64,000 nt of DNA, from positions 1 to 64,000 of IMG/VR virus record IMGVR_UViG_3300026256_000121. One strand, written 5' to 3'. The stretch comes from a virus. The notes below the pieces were generated by a model. The model was not told the DNA's origin. It saw only the letters and a program-made list of their open reading frames with translations, and made no database searches. Positions within the stretch are counted from its first letter, which is position 1; each line of letters opens with the position of its first letter. Both the position numbers and the translations under genes were made by a program. Shown here one piece after another: positions 16,293 to 24,463 of the stretch.

Positions 16293-17387
16293 TTAGGCCG
16301 ACGCCTCGCCTTGTGCGGCTTTAATATATTTGCCAAAACGTTCATGGAACTCATCAAAGCAATCAACTTCATCTGGATCGATTGGAAGTTGATATTGTGT
16401 AAGAGCCAATTTAATACCCATAACTACTAATTCAGTATCAAAATTGTCCATTGCGAACCTTAAGAAGTTATTAACTTTATCATCAAACTTCTTATCGTTC
16501 TTATCACTTGCTTCTTTAAGCTCGTAGCACAAAGAGACTGTTAAGGAATACATGGCACTGATTTCTTTAGTCTCTAACTTCTTAACCTTAGCAGTAAGTA
16601 TATCGCTAGGATTAGGAAGGTCTGCGGCCACTCGTCTATGAGCCATAAACTTAACGGCAAGTCCTTCGCCGACTGCACCACTAACTAAATCTGTAGTGGT
16701 ATTTTCATCGTCATCATCTTCCAAAAGTTCGGAAACAAACGACCATGAACGGGGTGTAGCAAATGAACGACTCGGTGATTTTGGATCAAAATCGTATAAG
16801 TCCTTCTTGCTAAATGTCAAATAACCAACAACATCTTGATGCTGATTGTTCTTAACAGCCCACTCAAACCAATCATCAAAATCCACTTTAATTTCTAAGT
16901 GAACAAAACGGTTGGCTAACGGAGCAGGCATTCTATAAGTAACACCTTTATCAGCTTCTCTGTTACCTGCGGCAACAATCAAAACGTTATCTGGAAGTGT
17001 ATAAGTACCAACCTTACGATTAAGAATTAATTGGTAAGCCGCGGCTTGTACTGCCGGTGGTGCTGAATTCATTTCATCCAAAAACACAATAATCTGTTTA
17101 TGCTTTTTCGCCATTTTCTCATCTGGCAATTCGCTTGGTGGTGCCCAAACCATTGTACCTTGTTTAGAATCAAAATATGGAATACCTTTAATATCTGTAG
17201 GTTCCCATAAACTTAGACGTATGTCAATAACATGGGCTTCTATGCTATCACCAATTTGCCTAACTATGTCTGATTTTCCAATGCCTGGGGGACCCCAAAT
17301 AAAGATTGGACGTTTCTTTTTAAATGCTCGAATAATACTTGCTTTTGCACTATTCGGACTTACTTGTCTTACTGCTAGATTTTCCAT
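16293..17387 (-). CDS. MoxR-family AAA+ ATPase
   Basis: Walker A is GPPGIGKSD near residue 33, Walker B is IIVFLDEMNSAPP, and AAGNREAD is sensor 1. The order and the 364-residue length fit MoxR chaperone-like ATPases, which act with VWA-domain partners; that partner follows directly (14912-16195). The C-terminal 100 residues form the usual lid plus an unassigned extension. A TTGACC-17-TATAAT promoter with phased A-tracts stands upstream. Confidence 0.85.
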   Translation of the reverse strand: MENLAVRQVSPNSAKASIIRAFKKKRPIFIWGPPGIGKSDIVRQIGDSIEAHVIDIRLSLWEPTDIKGIPYFDSKQGTMVWAPPSELPDEKMAKKHKQIIVFLDEMNSAPPAVQAAAYQLILNRKVGTYTLPDNVLIVAAGNREADKGVTYRMPAPLANRFVHLEIKVDFDDWFEWAVKNNQHQDVVGYLTFSKKDLYDFDPKSPSRSFATPRSWSFVSELLEDDDDENTTTDLVSGAVGEGLAVKFMAHRRVAADLPNPSDILTAKVKKLETKEISAMYSLTVSLCYELKEASDKNDKKFDDKVNNFLRFAMDNFDTELVVMGIKLALTQYQLPIDPDEVDCFDEFHERFGKYIKAAQGEASA

Positions 17388-17438
17388 TTTGTACTCCTTG
17401 TTTGCCTTTTAATGTTCAGTGCCTTATTGTTATATACT

Positions 17439-17467
17439 ATTATACGTTCATAATCGTCAAAGGTCAA
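17439..17467 (-). promoter_or_regulatory. Sigma-70-type promoter (TTGACC-17-TATAAT)
   Basis: The -35 TTGACC (17462-17467) and -10 TATAAT (17439-17444) are 17 bases apart, upstream of the MoxR gene. Confidence 0.8.
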
Positions 17468-17478
17468 CCAGAATCTGC

Positions 17479-17507
17479 AAAAAAGATGAAAAAAAGTGCG
17501 AAAAAAA
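17479..17507 (-). promoter_or_regulatory. Phased A-tracts upstream of the MoxR promoter (UP-element-like)
   Basis: Three A-tracts (17479-17484, 17489-17495, 17501-17507) recur at about one helical turn, 12-45 bases upstream of the -35 box. Such tracts bend DNA and can bind the RNA polymerase alpha subunit. Confidence 0.5.
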
Positions 17508-17518
17508 GTGTAGTAATA

Positions 17519-17914
17519 TCAAGGACTTAGTGAGCTATTTGCCCGATTTAGAGCTTTAGTAAGTCCGTATTTCCTTAAATCTCCGGAGAAAAGATGCAGT
17601 TCGAGTGCCTTCTTTTCGTTCAGTACTATAATACCTTGGTTAGTAAGGTAGTAAGGACAGTCAATAAACTTGTCTAAGAAGATTACAACTTGAGTCGTAA
17701 CTTTAAAATCCTTAGGAAACGGAACATTATAATTAGATAACTCTAAAGTTTCGGATAAAAAATTAAATCCGTCTTCTGTTAATCGTAATCCACCTGATAT
17801 TTTGGATCGAGTATTCTGCCACCATAATGGCATATACTCTTTTAATGTATTTTCATTAATTGATATGTTGGCTTGTTTTAAGAACACCTTAGTGTAGGTT
17901 TCTTTTAAGTTCAT
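17519..17914 (-). CDS. Conserved T4-like marine phage protein (131 aa)
   Basis: The stretches PLWWQNTRSKISGGLRLTED and ELHLFSGDLRKYGLTKAL are familiar from cyanophage hypothetical proteins. No enzymatic motif is visible. It overlaps the gene upstream by 4 bases, with which it is co-transcribed from the late-type box at 18228-18235. Confidence 0.6.
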   Translation of the reverse strand: MNLKETYTKVFLKQANISINENTLKEYMPLWWQNTRSKISGGLRLTEDGFNFLSETLELSNYNVPFPKDFKVTTQVVIFLDKFIDCPYYLTNQGIIVLNEKKALELHLFSGDLRKYGLTKALNRANSSLSP

Positions 17915-18201
17915 TTTTCTGTTACTACTTCACCAGTTATTAATTTTACAACTGTAAAGTCTTTAGTATTAAAAAGATCGTTTAGTTTTTTAGCAAGATT
18001 ATGTGCATGGCCTGGGTTACTAAAACTAACCTTTTTATATTTTGGCCCAGGATAGTTTGTTAGCACATTTGATGATTTTAAATTAAATGGTTTGTTAGTA
18101 TAAAATACAGCCCAGATGGCTTCTGCATTTAATACTTGTTCTGAGCGGTATGTTTTTTTATTAACATGCTCTAAAATTATTTCGGGTTTAGGTCTACTCA
18201 T
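17911..18201 (-). CDS. Protein of unknown function (96 aa)
   Basis: A small basic protein starting MSRPKPEIILEHVNKKTYRS. NAEAIWAVFYTNKPFNLKS in the middle looks like a folded strand-helix core. It overlaps the next gene by 4 bases. Not recognised further. Confidence 0.5.
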   Translation of the reverse strand: MSRPKPEIILEHVNKKTYRSEQVLNAEAIWAVFYTNKPFNLKSSNVLTNYPGPKYKKVSFSNPGHAHNLAKKLNDLFNTKDFTVVKLITGEVVTEK

Positions 18202-18227
18202 ATCTTTATCCTGTTATATACTACTAT

Positions 18228-18235
18228 TATTTATC
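18228..18235 (-). promoter_or_regulatory. T4-late-like promoter box GATAAATA with GTATATAAC
   Basis: GATAAATA on the minus strand is followed six bases later by GTATATAAC, then an AGGA ribosome-binding site and the start at 18201. Confidence 0.6.
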
Positions 18236-18261
18236 TAAAAATAACAGTTATATACGCAGTT

Positions 18262-18269
18262 TATTTATG
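18262..18269 (-). promoter_or_regulatory. Second late-like box CATAAATA with GTATATAAC
   Basis: This lies 34 bases upstream of the box at 18228 and has the same spacing to GTATATAAC, so the two look like tandem late promoters. Confidence 0.5.
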
Positions 18270-18291
18270 AGTATATTAGCTTATTTCCAGC

Positions 18292-18534
18292 TTATTTCCA
18301 GCTATTACCACCATCCATTGTAATATTTACAACTTCTTCGGTTTTATTAGATTGATCTACTAGCTTTTCTAAGTCTCCGTGTAATCTAGACATTACACTT
18401 GCTAATGTGAAAGCGAGGTTCTTAGCTTCTTTTAATTCTATCTTTACTTCAATTGCTTTAGAATTATCAGCAATTTTTACCTTATCAATAAATTGTTGTA
18501 AAGGAATAGTGTTTAATGGTTTAACGGTTTGCAC
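18292..18534 (-). CDS. Protein of unknown function (80 aa), helical
   Basis: The sequence is predicted helical (IELKEAKNLAFTLASVMSRL, then HGDLEKLVDQ). It overlaps the upstream 170-residue gene by 14 bases. I recall similar small proteins in marine T4-like phages; no function. Confidence 0.5.
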   Translation of the reverse strand: MQTVKPLNTIPLQQFIDKVKIADNSKAIEVKIELKEAKNLAFTLASVMSRLHGDLEKLVDQSNKTEEVVNITMDGGNSWK

Positions 18535-19033
18535 GGCTTAACTCCTGACGCATTTCTAATCCAGTTTTAAAAGGTCCGCGATATTCGTATTTTTCTAAAG
18601 TAACTTGTTTTGGACATAAACTTTTAACCCAACCTTTTTCAAAATGAATTATAAAGTATCCTGCACAATACAAGCTCTTAGATTTTTTACTTTTTGTAAA
18701 TAGTGCAAATTTTCTTTTTAGATCGTACATTGCATTATAAGGAACAGTACTAGTAACTAGTCCATAAATTTCTTTTGAAACTGTTTTATTAGCATCACTT
18801 ATAGTAGCATTACTCCAAAGAATTTCTCCACCAATACCTTTTTTAAGATCTTTTAAACAACTGTAATATTCAGTTCTTGTCCTGCAACCTACTCCTTCAC
18901 ATGGTCGCTGACAATAATACATATAATGGTTATTCTCGTCTTTGGATAATGTACCAATCTTGTTTCCTTGATTTGCATCTTCAATTATCCAAAACTTATT
19001 TTTTAATATTTCTTTTGCTTTTATGTTAGTCAT
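18521..19033 (-). CDS. Protein of unknown function (170 aa)
   Basis: Starts MTNIKAKEILKNKFWIIED. It has several cysteines (YYCQRPCEGVGCRTR and SLYCAG) but not in a clear metal-site spacing. It overlaps the flap-nuclease gene by 4 bases, placing it in the same replication-linked operon from the 20047-20075 promoter. Confidence 0.5.
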   Translation of the reverse strand: MTNIKAKEILKNKFWIIEDANQGNKIGTLSKDENNHYMYYCQRPCEGVGCRTRTEYYSCLKDLKKGIGGEILWSNATISDANKTVSKEIYGLVTSTVPYNAMYDLKRKFALFTKSKKSKSLYCAGYFIIHFEKGWVKSLCPKQVTLEKYEYRGPFKTGLEMRQELSRANR

Positions 19034-20013
19034 ACAGGATACCTTGCTTGTAATGGCTCAGCATAAGCCTGAGCATTATCAGTTATTCTTTGCATATCGT
19101 ATATTGCACAGAATTTCATTAGCCGCAATCCCACTTGCGGTATATTTTTGGGTTGTGCATTTTCTATAATCGTATTAAAGATCTTGTCTTTAATATTTTG
19201 TGGTTGTGCAGATAAGTCACATAGTTCTACATTACGATTATAATCGTCTAATACTCGATGTTCTACACCTTCGTGATCGGCCCATCTTTGTAGCATTAAG
19301 TTATTCCAGTTGTAGCCTTTTGTGTCTTTATCGTTAAATGCTTCTGTTAAGCCTACTTTGTTACGTGTACCTTTAACTCTTACCCCGGGATAAGCACTAA
19401 ACACATTATCACTTGTATCACCTCTCATGCATTTTTCAAACAATAACCATTCTGGGTTAGGTGCAAGTTTTTCTTGTTTAGTCTTTTTATCTATAATCTT
19501 TTTACCTTTATCATCAAAGTATCCTTCATGTGTAATAGTTGTATTAGAAACTCCGTTATACTGAATTACCTTAGGTGATATTAGTTGTGCAAAATCACCA
19601 TCAGTTGATATAATTACATGATTATCATCTGGATGATGTTGTACCCAACCTGCAATTAGATCATCTGCTTCTAATTCGTCATGTTGCAAGACTGTACAAT
19701 TAGTTTTTTCTATAATAAAGTCTTTAAAACTATCAAATGTTTCCCAGAAAACTTTTTCTTCTTCTTGTTGTGCTTCTGTTAAAGCATCACGAGCCGCTTG
19801 TCTATTTCGTTTATAAGGAGCGTAGACGTCCTTGCGCCAACTACGGCCTTCTAAGCAAAATACAATATGATCCGCATCAAAGTTGTTCCATGCTTTTTTT
19901 AGACTATTAAAGGTTATATGAAAAGCCATTCCTACTTTCATATCAAGATCGCCACGTACTACATGACGAGCTCTAAAGAATGTATTTGCTGTATCAACTA
20001 GAACATATTTCAT
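19030..20013 (-). CDS. 5'-3' exonuclease / flap endonuclease (T4 RNase H-like)
   Basis: Acidic clusters of the FEN/PIN family are visible: VDTANTFFRAR at residues 5-15, FCLEGRSWRKDVYAPYKRNR near 52-71, ELEADDLIAGW near 114, and STDGDFAQLI near 140. A helix-hairpin-helix-like part follows (GDTSDNVFSAYPGV). It would remove RNA primers and flaps at the replication fork. The length (327) is close to T4 RNase H (305). It has its own sigma-70-type promoter. Confidence 0.85.
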   Translation of the reverse strand: MKYVLVDTANTFFRARHVVRGDLDMKVGMAFHITFNSLKKAWNNFDADHIVFCLEGRSWRKDVYAPYKRNRQAARDALTEAQQEEEKVFWETFDSFKDFIIEKTNCTVLQHDELEADDLIAGWVQHHPDDNHVIISTDGDFAQLISPKVIQYNGVSNTTITHEGYFDDKGKKIIDKKTKQEKLAPNPEWLLFEKCMRGDTSDNVFSAYPGVRVKGTRNKVGLTEAFNDKDTKGYNWNNLMLQRWADHEGVEHRVLDDYNRNVELCDLSAQPQNIKDKIFNTIIENAQPKNIPQVGLRLMKFCAIYDMQRITDNAQAYAEPLQARYPV

Positions 20014-20046
20014 TGTGTATATTTCACCTTATCTTTATTTTTTAAT

Positions 20047-20075
20047 AGTATAACGCATTTATTATTGTTTGTCAA
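20047..20075 (-). promoter_or_regulatory. Sigma-70-type promoter (TTGACA-17-TATACT)
   Basis: The -35 TTGACA (20070-20075) and -10 TATACT (20047-20052) are 17 bases apart, in front of the flap-nuclease gene. Confidence 0.8.
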
Positions 20076-20076
20076 C

Positions 20077-20571
20077 CTAAATAATTTGAGCAAACTTTTC
20101 CGTTTCATAGTCAGCACTACTCCAACTATCTTCGTCAGCACCTGGCCCTATCATAGTTAACTCACGTTTAACAAACATCTCATATGGATGCCAAGTTCTA
20201 TGACTACTTCTATTGTGGATTTTTATAGCTTCCATGCCTACTTCTTTTTCACTTAATAAACATACACCATAATGAAATCCTGTATATATTAGTTTTGTAA
20301 TATCGTTCTTAATACAATAACGGTTTAATTTCGATAGTGTTTTCATATGAGGATAATTTGAAAATGTAGATATAGTATCATCATCGTCATTTATAACAAT
20401 AAACTTATGATGACAAGGTCTTAAGTAGTAGTTTATACGTTGACTCATACGTACCATTTCTGCACCTAACCAAGGAAACATTTGATCAGCTTCCCAGCCC
20501 ATACGTTGTACAGGGTGCATAACTAACCATAAGCCATTTTCTTGTAGATCTTCTAGTTTCTTAGACTTCAT
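20077..20571 (-). CDS. Possible isochorismatase-fold protein (164 aa)
   Basis: ITKLIYTGFHYGVCLL resembles the strand carrying the cysteine nucleophile of isochorismatase-like hydrolases, and LWLVMHPVQRM could be the first strand, though the usual catalytic Asp is replaced by His. The family call is weak. An AATAAATA box lies only 4 bases upstream of the ATG. Confidence 0.35.
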   Translation of the reverse strand: MKSKKLEDLQENGLWLVMHPVQRMGWEADQMFPWLGAEMVRMSQRINYYLRPCHHKFIVINDDDDTISTFSNYPHMKTLSKLNRYCIKNDITKLIYTGFHYGVCLLSEKEVGMEAIKIHNRSSHRTWHPYEMFVKRELTMIGPGADEDSWSSADYETEKFAQII

Positions 20572-20580
20572 TTATATTTA

Positions 20581-20952
20581 TTAAGATACTTCACTTTTAC
20601 CGTCTTTATTAACATTGCCTACATTAATATATCCAGCACCTCGTGATGTATCTTGACCTTGATCTTTAAGAATATTTCTTGCAACATCTTTAAACCAGCC
20701 GTCAACAATTTGTTCGTTTGTTTCACCCGTGTATCCGGCATCTAATAGTTGTTCAATAAATTCATTGTTCCAATCAAGTTCAAAGAATCCATTTTTAATA
20801 TCTTTTTCATTTACATGAGTATCTAAAACTGCTACCCAAGGCTTCTTAGCTTTTTGAGCCGCTTTCTTTTCAGCCATTAACAACTCAAGCCTTGATTTTT
20901 CTTTAGGTTTATTTGTTGTTTTGGACATTAAGTTTTTTAGTTTATCTAACAT
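20581..20952 (-). CDS. Conserved T4-like marine phage protein (123 aa)
   Basis: The core KKPWVAVLDTHVNEKDI, NGFFELDWNNEFIEQLLDAG and GWFKDVARNIL is familiar from unnamed proteins in cyanophages and related phages. The N-terminus is a lysine-rich helix. No catalytic motif is visible. It follows queE by about 50 bases. Confidence 0.6.
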   Translation of the reverse strand: MLDKLKNLMSKTTNKPKEKSRLELLMAEKKAAQKAKKPWVAVLDTHVNEKDIKNGFFELDWNNEFIEQLLDAGYTGETNEQIVDGWFKDVARNILKDQGQDTSRGAGYINVGNVNKDGKSEVS

Positions 20953-21003
20953 AGTTATATTCCTGATTCTCTAAGTTTATTAAGCTCAATTTCTGTCTTA
21001 AGT

Positions 21004-21870
21004 TTAGGTTCCCCAACTGTTTCCGAAGATGTCGACGTGTAGTCTCGGGGTATACCTCCATCCCCTCCCCATGGCAAGGGTGGCAACGGTTTTGGCGTTT
21101 TCTTGATACTCTTCATAGCATCCACCCACCGCCATACAGTATACTGGACATTCCACTTTAGCATCTCTATACTCGGCAACCGCTTTTTCAACTTCGTCGA
21201 CGTCGACTTTATCAGCAACCACAAATTTAAGATACAAGTGAGTATTGGGTACAGTATAATATGAATTAGCAATTTCAGGCTTGATAGCATCACTCCATAG
21301 CTCGCCACTGACACTAAGTTTCGGAGAGCAAGACCAAGTTGTATGAAATCTAGCTTTAGTTGAGATGTAGTCTTTGAAATCATCTCTAAGTTCTTGCGTT
21401 GTGTTCGTTTCAAATGTAACATTTTTTAAATCCTCCATTCGAGGATGTTCAAATAGCTCGATGTACATCCTTTGCCAACCAAGCAATGGTTCACCCCCTG
21501 TTATTACTAGGTGGATATCTTGCCCATTATCGCAAGTCCATTTGCCTTCTGGTGTAAGAGAAAGTAATTCTTCAACTAGCTCATCTAGTTGATAATCCGT
21601 AGTAAACTTCTTAAATCTAGGATCCCATGATGCATAACTATCACAACCTGTATGCACTAATGGCAAATCTTTCAATACTTTGTACTTATCCGGGTTTTCC
21701 TGGTGGTCCTTAGCAATTAGATCATAGTCATTCGCCAATTCACCACGTGGCATACCAAAACCACGGCATTTAAAATTACAACCAAACATACGTAAAAATA
21801 CCGACGGTACACCAACAAATCTACCCTCGCCTTGTACACTATAGAATGATTCGCATACTCTAGCCTTCAT
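21004..21870 (-). CDS. queE: 7-carboxy-7-deazaguanine synthase QueE, with split cysteine motif
   Basis: SVQGEGRFVG at residues 11-20 and FLRMFGCNFKC identify QueE, the radical SAM enzyme converting 6-carboxy-tetrahydropterin to carboxy-deazaguanine. VITGGEPLLGWQ near residue 130 and the end PRLHVDIFGNSWG also fit. The cluster motif is unusual: C31 and C35 keep the CxxxC spacing, but the third cysteine is missing there (F38). It appears as C76 in HTGCDSYASWD, which matches the canonical WCDTxYxW, after an insertion of about 38 residues. This explains the larger size (288 against about 220). folE lies just upstream. Confidence 0.85.
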   Translation of the reverse strand: MKARVCESFYSVQGEGRFVGVPSVFLRMFGCNFKCRGFGMPRGELANDYDLIAKDHQENPDKYKVLKDLPLVHTGCDSYASWDPRFKKFTTDYQLDELVEELLSLTPEGKWTCDNGQDIHLVITGGEPLLGWQRMYIELFEHPRMEDLKNVTFETNTTQELRDDFKDYISTKARFHTTWSCSPKLSVSGELWSDAIKPEIANSYYTVPNTHLYLKFVVADKVDVDEVEKAVAEYRDAKVECPVYCMAVGGCYEEYQENAKTVATLAMGRGWRYTPRLHVDIFGNSWGT

Positions 21871-22018
21871 ATATCTTCTCCCTTATAACAGCCTTATCGT
21901 AGCCTAATCTGGACATCTCGTCCAAAAACTTTTCTTCTGTCCAAGCCCCATACTCAAACATTTGTATTGCTTTGTCCACTTTACGATCCCAAAACTCTCT
22001 GACAGGTGATACACTCAT
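21860..22018 (-). CDS. Small protein between folE and queE (52 aa)
   Basis: The ATG overlaps the folE stop (ATGA), and the frame ends 11 bases inside queE, so translation of the three genes appears coupled. The peptide is charged and aromatic, starting MSVSPVREFWDRKVDKAI and containing FEYGAWTEEKFLDEMSRLG. It is not recognised. Its place inside the deazaguanine operon suggests an accessory role in that pathway. Confidence 0.6.
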   Translation of the reverse strand: MSVSPVREFWDRKVDKAIQMFEYGAWTEEKFLDEMSRLGYDKAVIREKIYEG

Positions 22019-22695
22019 TTTGAATGTCCTTTCATGCTTAAACAGATGTCATAAAATTCTTGTTTTAGTGCTGGATCTTCGCTAAATGCACCAAGCATAA
22101 TAGCAGTAGTCATATCACTCTCGTGTTCTTTAACTCCACGTTGTGTCATGCAATGATGTTCTGCTTTTACTACTACTGCTACATTAGGTGTTTTTGCAAA
22201 CCTAACTAATTCGTTTGCAATCTCAGTCGTCATTTCTTCTTGTATTTGTGGGCGTTCTGCAATATGGTGTACTAGTCTATTAAACTTACTAAGACCAATA
22301 ACTTCTTCTTCAGGTACAATACCTATCCATGCATTACCTACAATATTCTGAAAATGGTGGGCACAAGTGGACCTAATACTTATAGGCCCACTCGTGTACA
22401 GTGATTTGTAACCCATATTTGGAAAACTAGTAATAGCAGGTCTAGGTTTAAATCTGCCAGAAAATATTTCTCTGACATACATCTTTGCTACTCGTCTAGC
22501 AGTATCGTTGGTATTATGATCGTGTTCAGTATCAATTACTAGTGCGTCTAATACATCACGAAATGCCTCTGCGACTTCATCTTGCAGTAAAGCTATTTCT
22601 CCTTCGTGTACAAACTTACTAATGTTATCGTTGGAATGAAACCGTTCACCTGCTTTTACTAGACGTTGTCTTATTATATCACTTATCTTTTCCAA
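22015..22695 (-). CDS. folE: GTP cyclohydrolase I (FolE)
   Basis: STCAHHFQNIVGNAWIGIVP and VVKAEHHCMTQRGVKEHES carry the zinc-binding Cys/His residues and active site of FolE, which makes dihydroneopterin triphosphate from GTP, the first step to preQ0. The length of 226 is typical. The start is TTG at 22695 with CGGAGAA upstream. It heads the operon folE - 52-aa ORF - queE behind a perfect sigma-70 promoter. Confidence 0.95.
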   Translation of the reverse strand: MEKISDIIRQRLVKAGERFHSNDNISKFVHEGEIALLQDEVAEAFRDVLDALVIDTEHDHNTNDTARRVAKMYVREIFSGRFKPRPAITSFPNMGYKSLYTSGPISIRSTCAHHFQNIVGNAWIGIVPEEEVIGLSKFNRLVHHIAERPQIQEEMTTEIANELVRFAKTPNVAVVVKAEHHCMTQRGVKEHESDMTTAIMLGAFSEDPALKQEFYDICLSMKGHSK

Positions 22696-22743
22696 ATCTG
22701 TTCTCCGATGTTAAGGCAGTGGATTGCCATTAATTAATATACT

Positions 22744-22772
22744 ATTATACTGTATATTTAGGTTATTGTCAA
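22744..22772 (-). promoter_or_regulatory. Consensus sigma-70 promoter (TTGACA-17-TATAAT)
   Basis: The -35 TTGACA (22767-22772) and -10 TATAAT (22744-22749) are perfect and 17 bases apart. It drives folE and queE. Confidence 0.85.
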
Positions 22773-22777
22773 GTACT

Positions 22778-22975
22778 TTAAAAATGTTTGTTAGCCATTT
22801 CTAGCATATCATTATACTTGGCAATGTTTTCCATCTCAGTACCAATAGTACCGATTACATCCGGATGGTCTCCTACTCCAGTAGGATTGGTAAGTAATAC
22901 CTCAACATTCGCTACTGACTTGGCAATATTACCCTCCATTTGCGCCTTAAAGGCGTTTAAGAGTTTATCTCGCAT
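22778..22975 (-). CDS. Conserved small phage protein (65 aa)
   Basis: The stretch NVEVLLTNPTGVGDHPDVIG with a helical C-terminus (IAKYNDMLEMANKHF) is one I remember from cyanophage small hypothetical proteins. It abuts the SGNH-like gene, whose stop shares a base with this start. Function unknown. Confidence 0.6.
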   Translation of the reverse strand: MRDKLLNAFKAQMEGNIAKSVANVEVLLTNPTGVGDHPDVIGTIGTEMENIAKYNDMLEMANKHF

Positions 22976-23853
22976 TATACTTCTCCTTTTTTAAATTGCG
23001 ATGGTAGATATTCTAAAGCAATCATGCGGTGAATTTCTTCATTTAAATGTTCACCATCCTTGGTATGCTTCGAAACATCAATCTGTTTATTCTGTAAAAA
23101 CCAATCGTTTACAGAATCTTTTGCAACTTGCATAGTATCAAATGTATAAAAGTCGTTCATTTGAGGTGGTATCCAAGTTAAGTCATTTAGTCCGAACAGC
23201 TTTAGTTCGGCTCCGTATTCTTTACAAAGAGTTTGTAAAATATACATTTCTTTAAACCATTCTCGTTGGTTCTTTAAACTGTAAATTTCCATCCAAGTTT
23301 TTACTTGCATATATGAAGTATCTCTTAAGTCCGGAGTCTTCCAATGAAAGGATGGTTTCGTTTCTATTTCTAATTCTGGTTTCTTTTGCATATCAATTGC
23401 ATGGACTTGTAACGGCATATCAAATGCTTTAAACAATGATAAGTTACGTTCTTGTTTTGACATGTGTTTACTCCAACAATCGATCTTTCCTTTTGTTGTT
23501 TCTTTAAAAAATAAATCTTCTAATTGAATAATGTTCTCATAGTCCGGTGGTTCTACCCAAGTAACTCTAAAACGATTCCAGTATGTGTTTTGTACTATAA
23601 CTTCTTTAATATCATCATATTTTCTAAAAAGGAAAGTTAACCACTCGCTATATTCCCACCAACCGTTAGAAGGGTTTGCAAATATAACACCGTCAGCGTC
23701 TTTACTATTAATATAATATTCAGCCCAGTTGTTATCATTCCATCTACCTGAGAATGGCCAAGTTTCATAATTTAATGGTGTATTATCATCAGCAGGCATA
23801 TTAGCTATATGATATCCACAAGTATGACTACAACCTAGTGCGGCAATTCTCAT
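22975..23853 (-). CDS. SGNH/GDSL-hydrolase-like protein
   Basis: MRIAALGCSHTCGYH places a serine (GCSHT) where the block I nucleophile of SGNH hydrolases sits, and DGEHLNEEIHRMIALEYL near the C-terminus gives the DxxH pair of block V. These are the first and last parts of an esterase-type catalytic triad. The middle is aromatic-rich and unassigned. It overlaps the HIT-family gene by 4 bases. Substrate unknown. Confidence 0.55.
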   Translation of the reverse strand: MRIAALGCSHTCGYHIANMPADDNTPLNYETWPFSGRWNDNNWAEYYINSKDADGVIFANPSNGWWEYSEWLTFLFRKYDDIKEVIVQNTYWNRFRVTWVEPPDYENIIQLEDLFFKETTKGKIDCWSKHMSKQERNLSLFKAFDMPLQVHAIDMQKKPELEIETKPSFHWKTPDLRDTSYMQVKTWMEIYSLKNQREWFKEMYILQTLCKEYGAELKLFGLNDLTWIPPQMNDFYTFDTMQVAKDSVNDWFLQNKQIDVSKHTKDGEHLNEEIHRMIALEYLPSQFKKGEV

Positions 23854-24242
23854 TCAAACAACCTCATTTGTTGGGGGTCTGGTTCGTGTTTCTTATAATT
23901 GCCTTTTTCTGGAATAGCATGGCGTACACCACCTGTTGGGTCTTTCATATCTGATTTACGTCTAGGAATTAAATGAATGTGCGGATAGTCAATTGTTTGT
24001 CCAGCGGCTTCTCCACAATTCTGACCAATATTAAAAGCATCACAATAACCTCTTTCTACCCAATCATATCCCCATTGGTAAGCGGCCTTGTAAGCCTTTT
24101 CTAATCCTGGCCAGTCACGTGTCTTAGGCACGATAAGGACATGGCCTTCAGTAACAGGATATTTGTCTTTATATACAATAAAGTGTCGTGTATCAATTAC
24201 AACTTCTCCAGATTTATACCACGGCGTTTCAGTTAATTCCAT
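23850..24242 (-). CDS. HIT-family protein
   Basis: GHVLIVPKTRDWPG and YPHIHLIPRRK match the HIT-family core of nucleotide hydrolases and transferases. Compared with HxHxHxx, the first histidine appears to be tyrosine. The ATG at 24242 is preferred because GAGGAG lies just upstream; a longer frame to 24260 has none. It probably hydrolyses a nucleoside phosphate bond; exact substrate unknown. Confidence 0.75.
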   Translation of the reverse strand: MELTETPWYKSGEVVIDTRHFIVYKDKYPVTEGHVLIVPKTRDWPGLEKAYKAAYQWGYDWVERGYCDAFNIGQNCGEAAGQTIDYPHIHLIPRRKSDMKDPTGGVRHAIPEKGNYKKHEPDPQQMRLFE

Positions 24243-24244
24243 TG

Positions 24245-24463
24245 TTACTCCTCTTCCCACTCAAGTACACTCATCATTGAATGTAATCGTTTACGGGCTT
24301 CATTACGATTAAGTGCTGGTACCCATGCAGTACCTTTATTTTGTTGTACTTCTAACATTATATCATTATGTGAATCATCTTTAGTAAATGAAATCACATC
24401 ACTTGTTTTAAACTTTAAAACGAAAACTTCTTTCTTTTTAGTAAATTGTACAACATTAGTCAT
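24245..24463 (-). CDS. Protein of unknown function (72 aa)
   Basis: A small basic protein (MTNVVQFTKKKEVFVLKFK). The ATG at 24463 with GGAAG upstream is preferred to one 18 bases earlier. It overlaps the phosphoribosyltransferase stop by 8 bases. Not recognised. Confidence 0.5.
   Translation of the reverse strand: MTNVVQFTKKKEVFVLKFKTSDVISFTKDDSHNDIMLEVQQNKGTAWVPALNRNEARKRLHSMMSVLEWEEE

Noticed and set aside
20077-20571. Firm assignment as isochorismatase
   Set aside because: Only one strand with a possible nucleophile Cys matches; the usual Asp and Lys are not evident.
20955-21422. 155-residue ORF on the minus strand overlapping QueE
   Set aside because: It lies mainly inside the well-supported queE gene in another frame, with basic low-quality sequence and no ribosome-binding site.
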